Shown: positions 32,995 through 41,702 of the stretch, one piece after another
How positions within the stretch are numbered: the stretch's first letter is position 1
How the letters are laid out: every line of letters begins with the position of its first letter
Origin: Candidatus Desulforudis audaxviator MP104C
GTDB lineage: Bacteria > Bacillota > Desulfotomaculia > Desulfotomaculales > Desulforudaceae
Reading direction: 5' to 3'
DNA length: 64,000 nucleotides
Assembly: GCF_000018425.1 (NCBI RefSeq)
Contig: NC_010424.1
Coordinates: 2,124,501 to 2,188,500, forward strand
The notes under the pieces: model-generated
Told to the model about the DNA's origin: nothing
The model's input: only the letters and a program-made list of their open reading frames with translations
Database searches by the model: none
Translations under genes and position numbers: made by a program

Positions 32995-35128
32995 TTCCCG
33001 CCCGTCTCCTCTCGATCTCCTTACTGTCAGGATACTCAATCCGGTGATGATAAATACCGGTGAACACCCGGCCGAAGGCGGTCGCGATCAGTTCCAGGTC
33101 CCGGAAGTTCAGGTTGCACTGGTCCAACTGACCGTCGGCCAGCTTGTCCTTGATCACCTTGCGGATCAGACCCTCGATCTGGCCCGGCGTCGGGTTGGGA
33201 ACCGACCGTACCGCAGCCTCCACCGTGTCGGCCAGCATGATAATCGCCGCTTCCCTGGTCTGGGGTTTGGGACCCTCGTAGCGGAAGTCCTCTTCCCGCA
33301 CCAGGTTTTTTTCATCCTGTTGCAGCGCCTTGTGGTAGAAGAAAGTGATGAGGCTCGTCCCGTGATGCTGTTCAATGATGTCCACGATCTCCTGGGGCAG
33401 CTTGTATTCCCGGGCGAACTCCACACCGTCCTTGACGTGCGCGTTCAGGACCAGAGTGGACAACCCCGGTGTAATCTTATCGTGCGGGTTTTCCGTCGTC
33501 AGTTGGTTCTCGATAAAGAAATAGGGGCGCCTGATTTTGCCAATATCGTGGTAGTAGGCGCCCACCCTGACCAGGATCGTGTCCGCACCCACCGCTTCCG
33601 CCCCGGCCTCCGCCAGGTTTCCCACCAGGATGCTGTGGTGATAGGTCCCGGGAGCGTCCAGCAGGAGCCGCTTCAACAGGGGCTGGCTGGGGTTGGCCAA
33701 CTCCAGGAGTTTAACCGCGCTGGTGATCCGGAAGGAACTCTCCAGGAAGGGCAGCGCCCCGTTCGCCAACACCGAGGACATCAGGCCGTTGGCCGTGCCC
33801 AGGATCAGGCCGGACATCAACAAAAGGCCCCAGGACGTATCGGTCACCAGGCCGACCATCAAAATAGCCACGATGTTCGCCACCGCAACGTACACCCCGG
33901 CCCGGGCCAGATCGGTGCGCTGGCTGAGTTTGGACACGCTGAACACCCCGGCCATCCCGCCCAGGAGCCCGACTAGGGCGAAGCGTAGATCGTTCCCCGT
34001 CATGACCCCCACCAGGGCCGCCAGGACGGCCACCATGATCAGCGCCAGGCGGAAGTCCAGCAGGATCGCCACCAGCATACCCACGGCCGCCACCGGCACC
34101 CCGTAGCCCATCAGACTGCCGAACTCGGGCCACTGCGTGACCTGGGTGGCTACCAGCACCTTGCCGATCCCCATTACAGTCAGGACGATGATCCCCAACA
34201 TGTAAAGGTAACCGACATTCCCGTATATTTCCGGGTGCTCGCGCCGGATATAGAACAGCACGGCCCCCATCAGGAGCACCACCAGGAGCATCGTGCCCAG
34301 AATAGTTTTGAAGGGCACGGGGGGCTGCAGCACCCCGGCGGCCTGGAGTTTCACCAGGTGCTCGGAGGTGACGATCTCCCCTTCGCCGATAATTTTCTGG
34401 CCCTGCAGCAGGGTAAACTGGATGGGCACCACCTGGTCCATGGCCGCCTGCCGCAGTTGTTCGGTACGCAACGCGTTGTAGAAGGCGTTCGGCCGCAGCA
34501 GGGTATTGACCAGGTTTTGGGCCAGCAACTCGTACGACCGGCTCCAGCCGGCGTCGCGAATACCCTCGTTCAGCAACCGCTTGGTGTCCGCCAGGTTCTC
34601 CTCGGCCACTCCCTGGCCGCTTTCCATTGCTCGGGTGACCATAAGGGTCAGTTCCTTTTCCACCGCGGCGGTGGTCGCCGGGTCCCCCTCGGCCAGGGTG
34701 TTGAGTATATCGGCGGGCAGGGCGAACGGGATAACCTGTTTCAGCGCCTCGACCTTCTCCTGGGTGTTCTTGTTCTCGTCCTGCTGCGCGTGCCTGACTC
34801 CGGACATGACTTCCGTTATTTCCTCCCGCACGGCCACGGTGACCTGCGGGTCAAAATCATACTGCCGGGCCACCATCTGGGCCGCCCGCTGCCGGGCCTC
34901 CTCGGTTTTGACCCGGTCTTCGAAGGTAATGGTTTCCGGAGCCTTGATGGTGCTCGGGGAAGCCTGTCCCACCTGCAGGCGCACCCGCTGCGGGAAGAAA
35001 TCGACACAGACGATCAGAGTCAAAAACAACAGGAAAAACAGGGCCGCACCCGCCCGGCGGACCTTCTGACTGCGGAAAACGGACGGCAAGCCGCGCCCGG
35101 CATGTGCCACCAGGTCACGCAGACCCAC
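32951..35128 (-). CDS. pgpH: 7TM-HD family cyclic-di-AMP phosphodiesterase
   Basis: 725 residues in the PgpH/YqfF order: N-terminal membrane segment (AGAALFFLLFLTLIVCVDFF, ~25-45), a large extracellular domain (~50-265), about seven membrane segments (~270-480), and a cytoplasmic HD domain with LLDAPGTYHHSILVGNLAEAGAEA, YYHDIGKIRRP and IEQHHGTSLITFFYHKA. PgpH hydrolyses c-di-AMP, so this organism should use that second messenger. It follows phoH and precedes ybeY, the standard order. Confidence 0.94.
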   Translation of the reverse strand: MGLRDLVAHAGRGLPSVFRSQKVRRAGAALFFLLFLTLIVCVDFFPQRVRLQVGQASPSTIKAPETITFEDRVKTEEARQRAAQMVARQYDFDPQVTVAVREEITEVMSGVRHAQQDENKNTQEKVEALKQVIPFALPADILNTLAEGDPATTAAVEKELTLMVTRAMESGQGVAEENLADTKRLLNEGIRDAGWSRSYELLAQNLVNTLLRPNAFYNALRTEQLRQAAMDQVVPIQFTLLQGQKIIGEGEIVTSEHLVKLQAAGVLQPPVPFKTILGTMLLVVLLMGAVLFYIRREHPEIYGNVGYLYMLGIIVLTVMGIGKVLVATQVTQWPEFGSLMGYGVPVAAVGMLVAILLDFRLALIMVAVLAALVGVMTGNDLRFALVGLLGGMAGVFSVSKLSQRTDLARAGVYVAVANIVAILMVGLVTDTSWGLLLMSGLILGTANGLMSSVLANGALPFLESSFRITSAVKLLELANPSQPLLKRLLLDAPGTYHHSILVGNLAEAGAEAVGADTILVRVGAYYHDIGKIRRPYFFIENQLTTENPHDKITPGLSTLVLNAHVKDGVEFAREYKLPQEIVDIIEQHHGTSLITFFYHKALQQDEKNLVREEDFRYEGPKPQTREAAIIMLADTVEAAVRSVPNPTPGQIEGLIRKVIKDKLADGQLDQCNLNFRDLELIATAFGRVFTGIYHHRIEYPDSKEIERRRAGNDRRNKQLTGHSSG

Positions 35129-35136
35129 TTAAGAGG

Positions 35137-36108
35137 TCACTCCTCTTTCAGCCTCCCGGCCCGCTCATAGGCTTCCACGATCTTGATCACCAGCGCGTGA
35201 CGGACTGTGTCGGCCCCGGTCAGGTATACAAACTCGATCCCGGCGGTCCCCGAGAGCACCTCTTCGGCCTCGATCAGCCCGGAGGCTTGTCCCCTGGGCA
35301 AATCGATCTGGGTGATGTCACCGGTGATCACCGCCCGGGACCCGAAACCCATCCGGGTCAGGAACATCTTCATCTGCTCCGGGGTGGTGTTTTGCGCCTC
35401 ATCCAGGATAATGAAGGCGTCCTCGAGCGTCCGTCCCCGCATGTAGGCCAGGGGGGCGATTTCGATAATGTGCCGGTCCAGGTAACGCCGGGTGTTTTCC
35501 ACACCCAGCACATCAAACAGGCTGTCGTACAGGGGACGCAGATACGGGTCGACCTTCTCCTGAAGGTCTCCGGGCAAGAACCCCAGTTTCTCGCCGGCCT
35601 CCACGGCCGGCCGGGTCAGGATCAGACGGCCCACTTCCTTGTTGCGCAGCGCCCGCACCGCCATCACCACGGCCAGGTAGGTCTTCCCGGTCCCGGCCGG
35701 GCCGATGGAAAAAACCACGTCCTTTTCGGACATGGCCCGGACGTATCTCTGCTGTCCCAGCGTCTTGGGTCGCACCGGCTTGCCCCGGGGAGTGGTCAGG
35801 ATCACGTCGCGCGCCAGGCCCGCCAGGCCGGCCTGCTCCCCGACACGTACGCTATTGATGATATACTTGACGTCGGAAGGCGTCAAGTCGCGGCGCTCCA
35901 GGAAGAAGGCCTCCAATTGGCGGATGACCTCCTGTCCTTCAGCCACCTGCTCCGGGGTGCCGAAAAGAATCATTTCCCCGTTGCGCAGGACTACGCGCAC
36001 CCCCAGATCGTCCTCCAGAATCGCCAGGTGTTCATCGTAGTTCCCGATAATGGCGGCCGCCACCCGGGGATCCGGAACCGCAATTCTCTTTTCAACCTGT
36101 TCCGCCAA
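35137..36108 (-). CDS. phoH: PhoH-family ATPase
   Basis: About 323 residues: an N-terminal KH-like part and a PhoH domain with Walker A SIGPAGTGKTYLAV, RPAVEAGEKLGFLPGDL, Walker B DAFIILDEAQNTTPEQMK and ITGDITQIDLP. PhoH proteins are RNA-linked ATPases often next to ybeY. Start is TTG at 36108 since GAGGAGG lies 9 bases upstream; the frame is open to 36141. Neighbours yqfD and pgpH match the usual Firmicutes order. Confidence 0.94.
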   Translation of the reverse strand: MAEQVEKRIAVPDPRVAAAIIGNYDEHLAILEDDLGVRVVLRNGEMILFGTPEQVAEGQEVIRQLEAFFLERRDLTPSDVKYIINSVRVGEQAGLAGLARDVILTTPRGKPVRPKTLGQQRYVRAMSEKDVVFSIGPAGTGKTYLAVVMAVRALRNKEVGRLILTRPAVEAGEKLGFLPGDLQEKVDPYLRPLYDSLFDVLGVENTRRYLDRHIIEIAPLAYMRGRTLEDAFIILDEAQNTTPEQMKMFLTRMGFGSRAVITGDITQIDLPRGQASGLIEAEEVLSGTAGIEFVYLTGADTVRHALVIKIVEAYERAGRLKEE

Positions 36109-36142
36109 TAAAAAGTTCCTCCTCGGGAATTTTAAGTTCAAC

Positions 36143-37360
36143 CTACGAGCGCGGTTTTTCCACGCCGATGTCCTCCAGGGTTTCCACGATGATCCGGACC
36201 CTAATCAACTCCTCGGCGGTCCCGGTGTCCACCAGGTCGACCCGCTGTTGCAGCACCTCCGCCTCCGGCGGCACCCGTTCCTTCAGTATCTCGCGGGCCT
36301 GTTCGGTGGCCAGCCGCAGCGCTTCCTCCCGCCTGTGGCGCACCAGGTGGAGCCTCGTTTCCCGGAAAACCGTGGTGATTACTTCGACAGGCAGGGTGTA
36401 ATTCCTCCAGCCCGGCCCCGTCCATACCGTTTCCGACGCTTCAAAGCTCGGAAAAGGGTCTTTGCGGGGTCCGGAGACCACCACCTGCCGTCCCATGAGC
36501 CGTACGGCCACGCGCCGTTCTTCCCGGCCGGTGGGTCTTTGCGCATGCTCCACAAGGGCCGATTCCCCGTAGGCCTCGTACCAGACCCGGGCGTTGACGA
36601 TCCCCCGAGCCCTTACGAGGCGAGGCTCAACGTTAAGAATCGCCCCCTGGGGATCAAGCGCCTCCGGGGGCCAGATTTCCCCCGAGATCAGGAGCTGTCC
36701 GGGGAAAACCGTATCCCCCTCCCGGACGACCGCCTGGCCGCTTAAGACCAGTACATCCCGCACCAGGCCGGCCTTGGCCGCCAGGATATCGGAGGGCCCG
36801 TCGTGGTCGGGCGGCAGGAATTTCTTTTCGGCCACCGTGATCAGCGCCCGCGTACCCCTGATTTCCAGGCCGACCCAGGCCACCGCGGGGAGCCGCTCCT
36901 TGATCTTCTCTTCCACCGCGAACACCTCGAAACGCCACTTGGGTGCGCCGCGGTAAAAACCGGCTTCCCGGGCGGCTTGGAGAATTTCGTGCTCCCCGAC
37001 CTTAACATTCCCCTCAACCTCGACGAACCACACAAAAGAAGACAGAACATACAGCGCGGTCAGGAAAAAGACCACGCCCAGGGCCAGCGTCTTCCGGCGC
37101 CGGGCCCGGCCCAGGAAGAAGGGCAGACCGAACCGCCTCTCGATTCTGAACCGGCTGCCCGTGTCCCGGGCGATGTGACGCAGAGGTTTGACGCCGCTCA
37201 ACCGGGCCTTAATCAGGATCCGGTCCTCGTCCAGCCGCCGGATATCCCAGAAATAGATGCCCCTTCTGGTCGCCAGGTTGATAAACCGCTCCAAGGTCCG
37301 CCCGTTGACCACCATGGTTACGTAGCCGAACAGGTAAGCCAGAATCTTCAATACAAACAC
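36143..37360 (-). CDS. yqfD: Sporulation protein YqfD
   Basis: 405 residues: N-terminal soluble part (GYVTMVVNGRTLERFINLATRRGIYFWDIRR), one membrane segment (~93-112, LALGVVFFLTALYVLSSFVW) and a large extracytoplasmic part. YqfD is a conserved sporulation protein made in the mother cell or forespore together with YqfC; molecular function is not settled. GTG at 37360 has GAGGTG 5 bases upstream. It follows yqfC, separated by a dispersed repeat. Confidence 0.93.
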   Translation of the reverse strand: MFVLKILAYLFGYVTMVVNGRTLERFINLATRRGIYFWDIRRLDEDRILIKARLSGVKPLRHIARDTGSRFRIERRFGLPFFLGRARRRKTLALGVVFFLTALYVLSSFVWFVEVEGNVKVGEHEILQAAREAGFYRGAPKWRFEVFAVEEKIKERLPAVAWVGLEIRGTRALITVAEKKFLPPDHDGPSDILAAKAGLVRDVLVLSGQAVVREGDTVFPGQLLISGEIWPPEALDPQGAILNVEPRLVRARGIVNARVWYEAYGESALVEHAQRPTGREERRVAVRLMGRQVVVSGPRKDPFPSFEASETVWTGPGWRNYTLPVEVITTVFRETRLHLVRHRREEALRLATEQAREILKERVPPEAEVLQQRVDLVDTGTAEELIRVRIIVETLEDIGVEKPRS

Positions 37361-37418
37361 GCTGTCACCTCGGCGTTTACTCTGTTAAGTTCCACCCGTG
37401 ACCGGCAAGGCATACCCA

Positions 37419-37451
37419 CCCCCAAAAAGGGGCCTGGCCCCTTTTTGGGGG
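37419..37451. repeat. Dispersed palindromic repeat, AAAAAGGGGCC type
   Basis: CCCCCAAAAAGGGGCC-T-GGCCCCTTTTTGGGGG, a long perfect palindrome between yqfC and yqfD, beginning right at the yqfC stop codon. Confidence 0.9.
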
Positions 37452-37733
37452 TTAGGTGAAGCTTAAGCTCTCGATTTCTCCCTCGACGCACAGTTCGTCC
37501 GGCAGGATGTTGCGCAAAACCAGATTCCTTCCCCGCAAGCTGACTTCACCAGCCGGCACTATCACCCGCACCGACTCCGTGGTATACTCCACAATGCCGC
37601 GGTGATTCTCGATGATCACCTGGACATTGCCCACCAGGATGATCTTGGGCAGGTCCAGGGCGATTTCGCCGGGTATTTCCAGAATGTCGGCCACGGTCCG
37701 CCGCATCTTTTTTCGCACCTCGCGCCAACCCAT
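37452..37733 (-). CDS. yqfC: Sporulation protein YqfC
   Basis: 93 residues, single YabP/YqfC domain: ILEIPGEIALDLPKIILVGNVQVIIENHRGIVEYT followed by VRVIVPAGEVSLRGRNLVLRNI. Known as a SigE-dependent sporulation gene in Bacillus, always next to yqfD as here. ATG at 37733 is preceded by AAGGGGGGGG. Confidence 0.95.
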   Translation of the reverse strand: MGWREVRKKMRRTVADILEIPGEIALDLPKIILVGNVQVIIENHRGIVEYTTESVRVIVPAGEVSLRGRNLVLRNILPDELCVEGEIESLSFT

Positions 37734-37885
37734 AAAAAACCCCCCCCTTGAAATCTATGCGGGGGAGGAAGTCTGAAAACCTTATTTCTGACTGAGCCGG
37801 TGCCATAATAACGGAGAAGCCCGGTCGCTTGAACCGGGCCCTGCTATTCCTTCATGGCTCTATGGCCGTCCACACTCATACTGTA

Positions 37886-38065
37886 TTAAAATGAGCGCTT
37901 GCGCCTGCGCGCCGCTTCGGACTTTTTCTTCCGTTTTACACTGGGCTTCTCGTAGTGTTCGTGCTTTCTGGCTTCGGCAAAAACCCCGGCCCGCTGGCAC
38001 GTGCGTTTGAAACGCCGTAGAGCGCTGTCCAGAGTCTCGTTCTTTCCGACTCTGACTTCCGCCAC
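37886..38065 (-). CDS. rpsU: Ribosomal protein S21
   Basis: 59 residues, basic: it starts [20 protein letters not shown], continues [22 protein letters not shown] and ends in [14 protein letters not shown]. These are the conserved S21 features. Start is GTG at 38065 with GGAGGG 6 bases upstream. The longer open frame on this strand (37860-38108) is a different phase and is not the gene. It lies between the HIT gene and yqfC, the usual Firmicutes place. A GC hairpin about 37814-37840 may end the transcript. Confidence 0.95.
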   Translation of the reverse strand: MAEVRVGKNETLDSALRRFKRTCQRAGVFAEARKHEHYEKPSVKRKKKSEAARRRKRSF

Positions 38066-38140
38066 CGGTATCCCTCCCTCCCGCCAGTCCGCGTCTGAAG
38101 CTAAGCATACTGTGAGCTTAACACCCCTCTGTTAATATTT

Positions 38141-38485
38141 TTAGCCGGGAGGCCAGTTCAATTCCCGTCCTGCAAGAAGATGGTAGTGAACATGGAAGAC
38201 GTATTGTCCCCCGTCTTCCTGGCAGTTGGTGACAAGTCTAAAGCCCCGCTCTTCGAGGCCCAAGTCACGGGCCACCTGTACGGCCGCCTTCTGGAGCAGC
38301 CCCAGCAACCGTTCGTCTCCGTCCTGAAGATCAAACAGGGTCGGGATGTGCCGCTTCGGAATAAAAAGCAGGTGTACAGGAGCCACCGGGTTTATGTCCT
38401 TAAAAGCCAGGAGGTGTTCATCCTCGTAAACCACATCCGCCGGAATTTCCCGGTTCACGATCCGGCAGAAGATACAGTCCTGCAA
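38141..38485 (-). CDS. HIT family nucleotide hydrolase
   Basis: About 114 residues. The zinc-type N-terminal motif CIFCRI and the histidine triad HVHYHLLAG near the C-terminus are present, along with FKDINPVAPVHLLFIPKRHI. HIT proteins hydrolyse AMP-linked substrates such as adenosine phosphoramidates. Start is read as TTG at 38485 because AGGAGGTGG lies about 6 bases upstream; GTG at 38518 would overlap the end of mtaB. Confidence 0.92.
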   Translation of the reverse strand: MQDCIFCRIVNREIPADVVYEDEHLLAFKDINPVAPVHLLFIPKRHIPTLFDLQDGDERLLGLLQKAAVQVARDLGLEERGFRLVTNCQEDGGQYVFHVHYHLLAGRELNWPPG

Positions 38486-38507
38486 GCTCACCACCTCCTC
38501 AGGTATT

Positions 38508-39860
38508 TTATTTGACACTCGCCTCTGAGAATCCTTCCTCGGTATGAATTATTCCCCTTAAATTCCCCTGTTCTGCACCGTCAGCATACACTTTTACGAT
38601 CCGCCCCGCAAGCTCGGGTCCGTTTTTGAAGAATACCCGCAAATAATTTGGGGTATAGCCGCTAGCGACGCCGCCGGAAACAGACTCCACCAGCACCTCC
38701 ACCGTCCGCCCCCGGTAGCGGGAAGCAAACCGGTCCCGCAACTCACGGCCCAGCGCCAGCATCTCCCGGCTGCGCTCCTTCTTGACGCGGTAGGGCACCG
38801 GGTCCGGGAAGGAGGCCGCGGGAGTCCCCCGGCGCGGGGAATAGACAAAAACGTGCAGTCCGGCAAAACCGATCCGGCGCACATATTCTAAGCTCTCCCG
38901 GTGTTCGGCGGCGGTTTCCCCCGGGAAACCGACCATGACGTCGGCGGTTACGGCCACCTCCGGCACCCTGGCACGAACCATGTCGACCAGGCCGGTAAAC
39001 TCCCCGGTTGAATAACGCCGCCCCATCCTGGAGAGGACCGAGTCACTCCCGCTCTGCAGCGGAATGTGGAAATGCGGGGCGCACACTGGGTTTTCCGCCA
39101 CCGCCTCGACCAGTTCCCGGGTGATCTCGTTCGGCTCCACCGAACTCAGCCGCAACCGGGCGAGTCCCGGAATCCGGACCAGGCGGCGCACCAGACCCGG
39201 CAGGTTCTCCGTGCCGAGGTCGCGGCCGTAGGCCCCGAGGTTGACCCCGGTGAGCACCAGTTCGGAGTACCCCCGGTCCACCAACCCGCGGGCCAGCTCA
39301 AGCACCCGCTCCGGAGGCCGGGAACGCAGGGGCCCGCGGGCGTAAGGCACGATGCAGTAGGTGCAGAAATCACGGCAGCCCTCCTGCACCTTGATGAAGG
39401 CCCGGGTCCGGCCCGGATCGGCTGTTCCCGGCAAATCTTCGAATTCCCGGGCCTGCTCAATATCCCCCACTGCCAAAAAGGGGCCAGGCCCCTTTTTTTC
39501 GGCGGGTACGGGGCACCGGGCGGCGGCCTGCTCCACCAGGTCCACGATCCGCTCCCGGCCGGACGTGCCGATGACCAGACTCACCCCGGGGATGGCGCCC
39601 GCCTCTTCCGGAGCAACCTGGGCGTAGCAGCCCGTGACCACGACCAGCGCCTCGGGATTAGCCCGTACCGCCCGGCGCACGACCTGCCGTGATTTGCGGT
39701 CCCCCTCGCGGGTCACCGTACAGGTGTTCACCACGTACACGTCCGCCGTTTCCTCGAAAGGGATGACCTTATAACCGCGGTCCCGGAAAAGGGCGGCCAG
39801 CCCCTGCGTCTCGGCCTGGTTAACTTTGCAGCCCAACGTGTAAAAAGCGACCTTCTTCAC
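38508..39860 (-). CDS. mtaB: tRNA t6A37 methylthiotransferase MtaB
   Basis: 450 residues. An N-terminal MTTase domain supplies cysteines C11 (TLGCKVNQAE), C47 (NTCTV) and C78 (VTGCYAQ) for the auxiliary cluster. The radical SAM motif CRDFCTYCIVPYARG is at about 163-177, and a C-terminal TRAM-like domain ends the protein. It makes ms2t6A37 in tRNA. Residues 121-131 (EKKGPGPFLAV) are encoded by a dispersed palindromic repeat inserted in-frame between the N-terminal and radical SAM domains; the protein appears otherwise intact. Confidence 0.94.
   Translation of the reverse strand: MKKVAFYTLGCKVNQAETQGLAALFRDRGYKVIPFEETADVYVVNTCTVTREGDRKSRQVVRRAVRANPEALVVVTGCYAQVAPEEAGAIPGVSLVIGTSGRERIVDLVEQAAARCPVPAEKKGPGPFLAVGDIEQAREFEDLPGTADPGRTRAFIKVQEGCRDFCTYCIVPYARGPLRSRPPERVLELARGLVDRGYSELVLTGVNLGAYGRDLGTENLPGLVRRLVRIPGLARLRLSSVEPNEITRELVEAVAENPVCAPHFHIPLQSGSDSVLSRMGRRYSTGEFTGLVDMVRARVPEVAVTADVMVGFPGETAAEHRESLEYVRRIGFAGLHVFVYSPRRGTPAASFPDPVPYRVKKERSREMLALGRELRDRFASRYRGRTVEVLVESVSGGVASGYTPNYLRVFFKNGPELAGRIVKVYADGAEQGNLRGIIHTEEGFSEASVK
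39474..39499. repeat. Dispersed palindromic repeat inside mtaB
   Basis: AAAAAGGGGCC-A-GGCCCCTTTTTTT, same as the copy after era. Here it is read in-frame and adds about 10 residues to a linker of MtaB. Confidence 0.9.
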
Positions 39861-39922
39861 CGCTTTGGCTCAATTCCTCAACTGTTTTTGCTATGGTGAT
39901 TATGCCCGGATCGGCTCCGGTG

Positions 39923-40672
39923 TTAACCGATGTCTCCCCACTCGTAGAGCACCAGCGCCACCGCCACCACGCCGGCCGTGTCCGTCCGCAAGAGGCGCGG
40001 GCCCAGAGAGACGGAAACCGCGCCGCGGGCGGTGGCCGCGGCCGCCTCTTCGGGGGTGAAGCCGCCCTCCGGGCCGGTGAACAAGAAGACCTCCCGGACC
40101 GGCGCCCTGGACCGCAGGGCCTGTTTCAATCCGGTACCGCGCTCCTCCTCCCAGAGGAAAAAGGCCGCGCCCCCGGCGGGCAACCGCTTCAGGGCATCCT
40201 CAAAACGGCACACCCCGTGCACGTCGGGCACCAGGGGCCGCCGGCACTGCTCGGCAGCCTCGGTGGCGATGCGGCGCCAGCGTTCCACGCGCCGACCGGC
40301 TTTCTCCGGCGTCAGGCGCACCACCGTCCGTTCGGAAATGACGGGGACAATCGCCGCCACCCCAACCTCGGTGGCCTTCTGCACCAAATCTTCCATTCGG
40401 TCGCCCTTGGCCAGGGACGGCACCAGGGTCACCCGTAGCCCGGGGTCGGCCGGCAGTTCCGCGGGGCCGGTGATCACGGCCCGCACCCCGTCCCGGTCCA
40501 CCTCCCGGATCTCGGCTGCATACGCCCGGCCCGACCCATCCAGCAGGAGCAACTCGGACCCGGCGGCCAGCCGCAGCACCCGGGTCAGGTGCCGGGCGTC
40601 GTCCCCCGTGATCCAGGCTTCCTCCCGGCCCCGCCAGCGGCCGGGAGGTACGAAAACCCGCGGGATTCTCAC
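39923..40672 (-). CDS. rsmE: 16S rRNA m3U1498 methyltransferase
   Basis: About 249 residues. SPOUT-fold methyltransferase with an N-terminal PUA-like part (RIPRVFVPP, HLTRVLRLAAG) and C-terminal knot motifs LFTGPEGGFTPEE and SLGPRLLRTDTAGVVAVALV. It methylates N3 of U1498 in 16S rRNA. GTG at 40672 overlaps the prmA stop codon (GTGA), the usual coupling in this cluster. Confidence 0.95.
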   Translation of the reverse strand: MRIPRVFVPPGRWRGREEAWITGDDARHLTRVLRLAAGSELLLLDGSGRAYAAEIREVDRDGVRAVITGPAELPADPGLRVTLVPSLAKGDRMEDLVQKATEVGVAAIVPVISERTVVRLTPEKAGRRVERWRRIATEAAEQCRRPLVPDVHGVCRFEDALKRLPAGGAAFFLWEEERGTGLKQALRSRAPVREVFLFTGPEGGFTPEEAAAATARGAVSVSLGPRLLRTDTAGVVAVALVLYEWGDIG

Positions 40673-41529
40673 TCTTTCACCCCCGCCAGGGCCACCCATT
40701 CCCCTTCAGCCAGGCGGGACTCGATCCGAAAATCATTGGCCGCCAGCGCCCGGCGGACTATGTCTTCCCGTTTGTCCAGAATACCGCTGACAATGAAAAA
40801 TCCTCCCGGCTCTAGCGCGGTGGCCGCGGCCGGACATAACTCGGTCAACACCTCGGCCACGATGTTCGCCACCACCAGATCGGCCGGTTCGGACAACTCG
40901 TCCAATAGGTTGCCGCTCCGGACGCGCACCCGGCCCGTCAGGTTGTGCCGGGCCACGTTTTCGCCGGCCGTGCGCACGGCCAGCGGGTCCTCATCCACCG
41001 CCCAAACCGTCGCGGCACCCAGAAGCGCCGCGGCAATGGCCAGGATTCCCGAACCGGTGCCCACGTCCAGGACAACCATCCCCGGTCGCACGTAGCGCTC
41101 CAGCAGCTTCAGGCACATAGCCGTGGTCGGGTGAGTACCGCAACCGAAGGCCAGGCCGGGGTCGATCTCGATCACCAGGTCTTCCGCACCCGGTTGGAAA
41201 TCTTCCCAGGTGGGCTTGATCACCAGGCGTTCCCCGACCCGGAAGGGTTTGAGGCCTTCCCGCCAAGCTATCGTCCAGTCCCGGTCGCTGGCCCGGCGGA
41301 CCTCCATCCGCACCGGCTGCCCGGTGATGTTTTCGACCCATCGGCGGATCACCAGCACTTTCTGTTCCGGCTGTTGGTCGTCCACCGGGAACCAGCCCCG
41401 GATCAAAGTCGCCCCAGAATGAATGGAAGCAGGTTCTTCCTGGACCCCGCTCCCCAGTTCAAAAAAAACGTTGCTGACCACATCCCGGTGCTCGTCTGCC
41501 ACCACTACGTCGATTTCAAGCCAGAACAA
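40669..41529 (-). CDS. prmA: Ribosomal protein L11 methyltransferase
   Basis: 286 residues. N-terminal substrate domain followed by a class I SAM methyltransferase domain: DPGLAFGCGTHPTTAMCL, VLDVGTGSGILAIAAALLGA, and the catalytic region VVANIVAEVLTEL. Start is TTG at 41529 with GGGGAGG 8 bases upstream. It follows dnaJ, separated by a spacer with repeats, and overlaps rsmE. Confidence 0.95.
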   Translation of the reverse strand: MFWLEIDVVVADEHRDVVSNVFFELGSGVQEEPASIHSGATLIRGWFPVDDQQPEQKVLVIRRWVENITGQPVRMEVRRASDRDWTIAWREGLKPFRVGERLVIKPTWEDFQPGAEDLVIEIDPGLAFGCGTHPTTAMCLKLLERYVRPGMVVLDVGTGSGILAIAAALLGAATVWAVDEDPLAVRTAGENVARHNLTGRVRVRSGNLLDELSEPADLVVANIVAEVLTELCPAAATALEPGGFFIVSGILDKREDIVRRALAANDFRIESRLAEGEWVALAGVKE

Positions 41530-41641
41530 ACTGTTTGCCTCCCCGGGAACAGAGAATACAGAATTCAGAAGTCAGGAGTCAGATACGGACCGGTTTTAAG
41601 AAAGGGACGCGGTTTGATCCCTAACTTAACCGTTTTATTAC

Positions 41642-41702
41642 AAAAGGGGGATTGTCCCCCTTTTGCCTTCCTTGACCTTCAAAAGGTGTCTGACACTTTT
41701 TT
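41642..41702. repeat. Two dispersed palindromic repeats after dnaJ
   Basis: AAAAGGGGGATTGTCCCCCTTTT (41642-41664) and AAAAGGTGTCTGACACTTTTTT (41680-41702). The second overlaps the dnaJ stop codon. Close by, 41556-41582 contains the other short motif GAATTCAGAAGTCAGGAGTC. Confidence 0.85.

Noticed and set aside
37860-38108. An 82-codon frame at the S21 locus
   Set aside because: Wrong phase; the S21 protein is in the other frame at 37886-38065.
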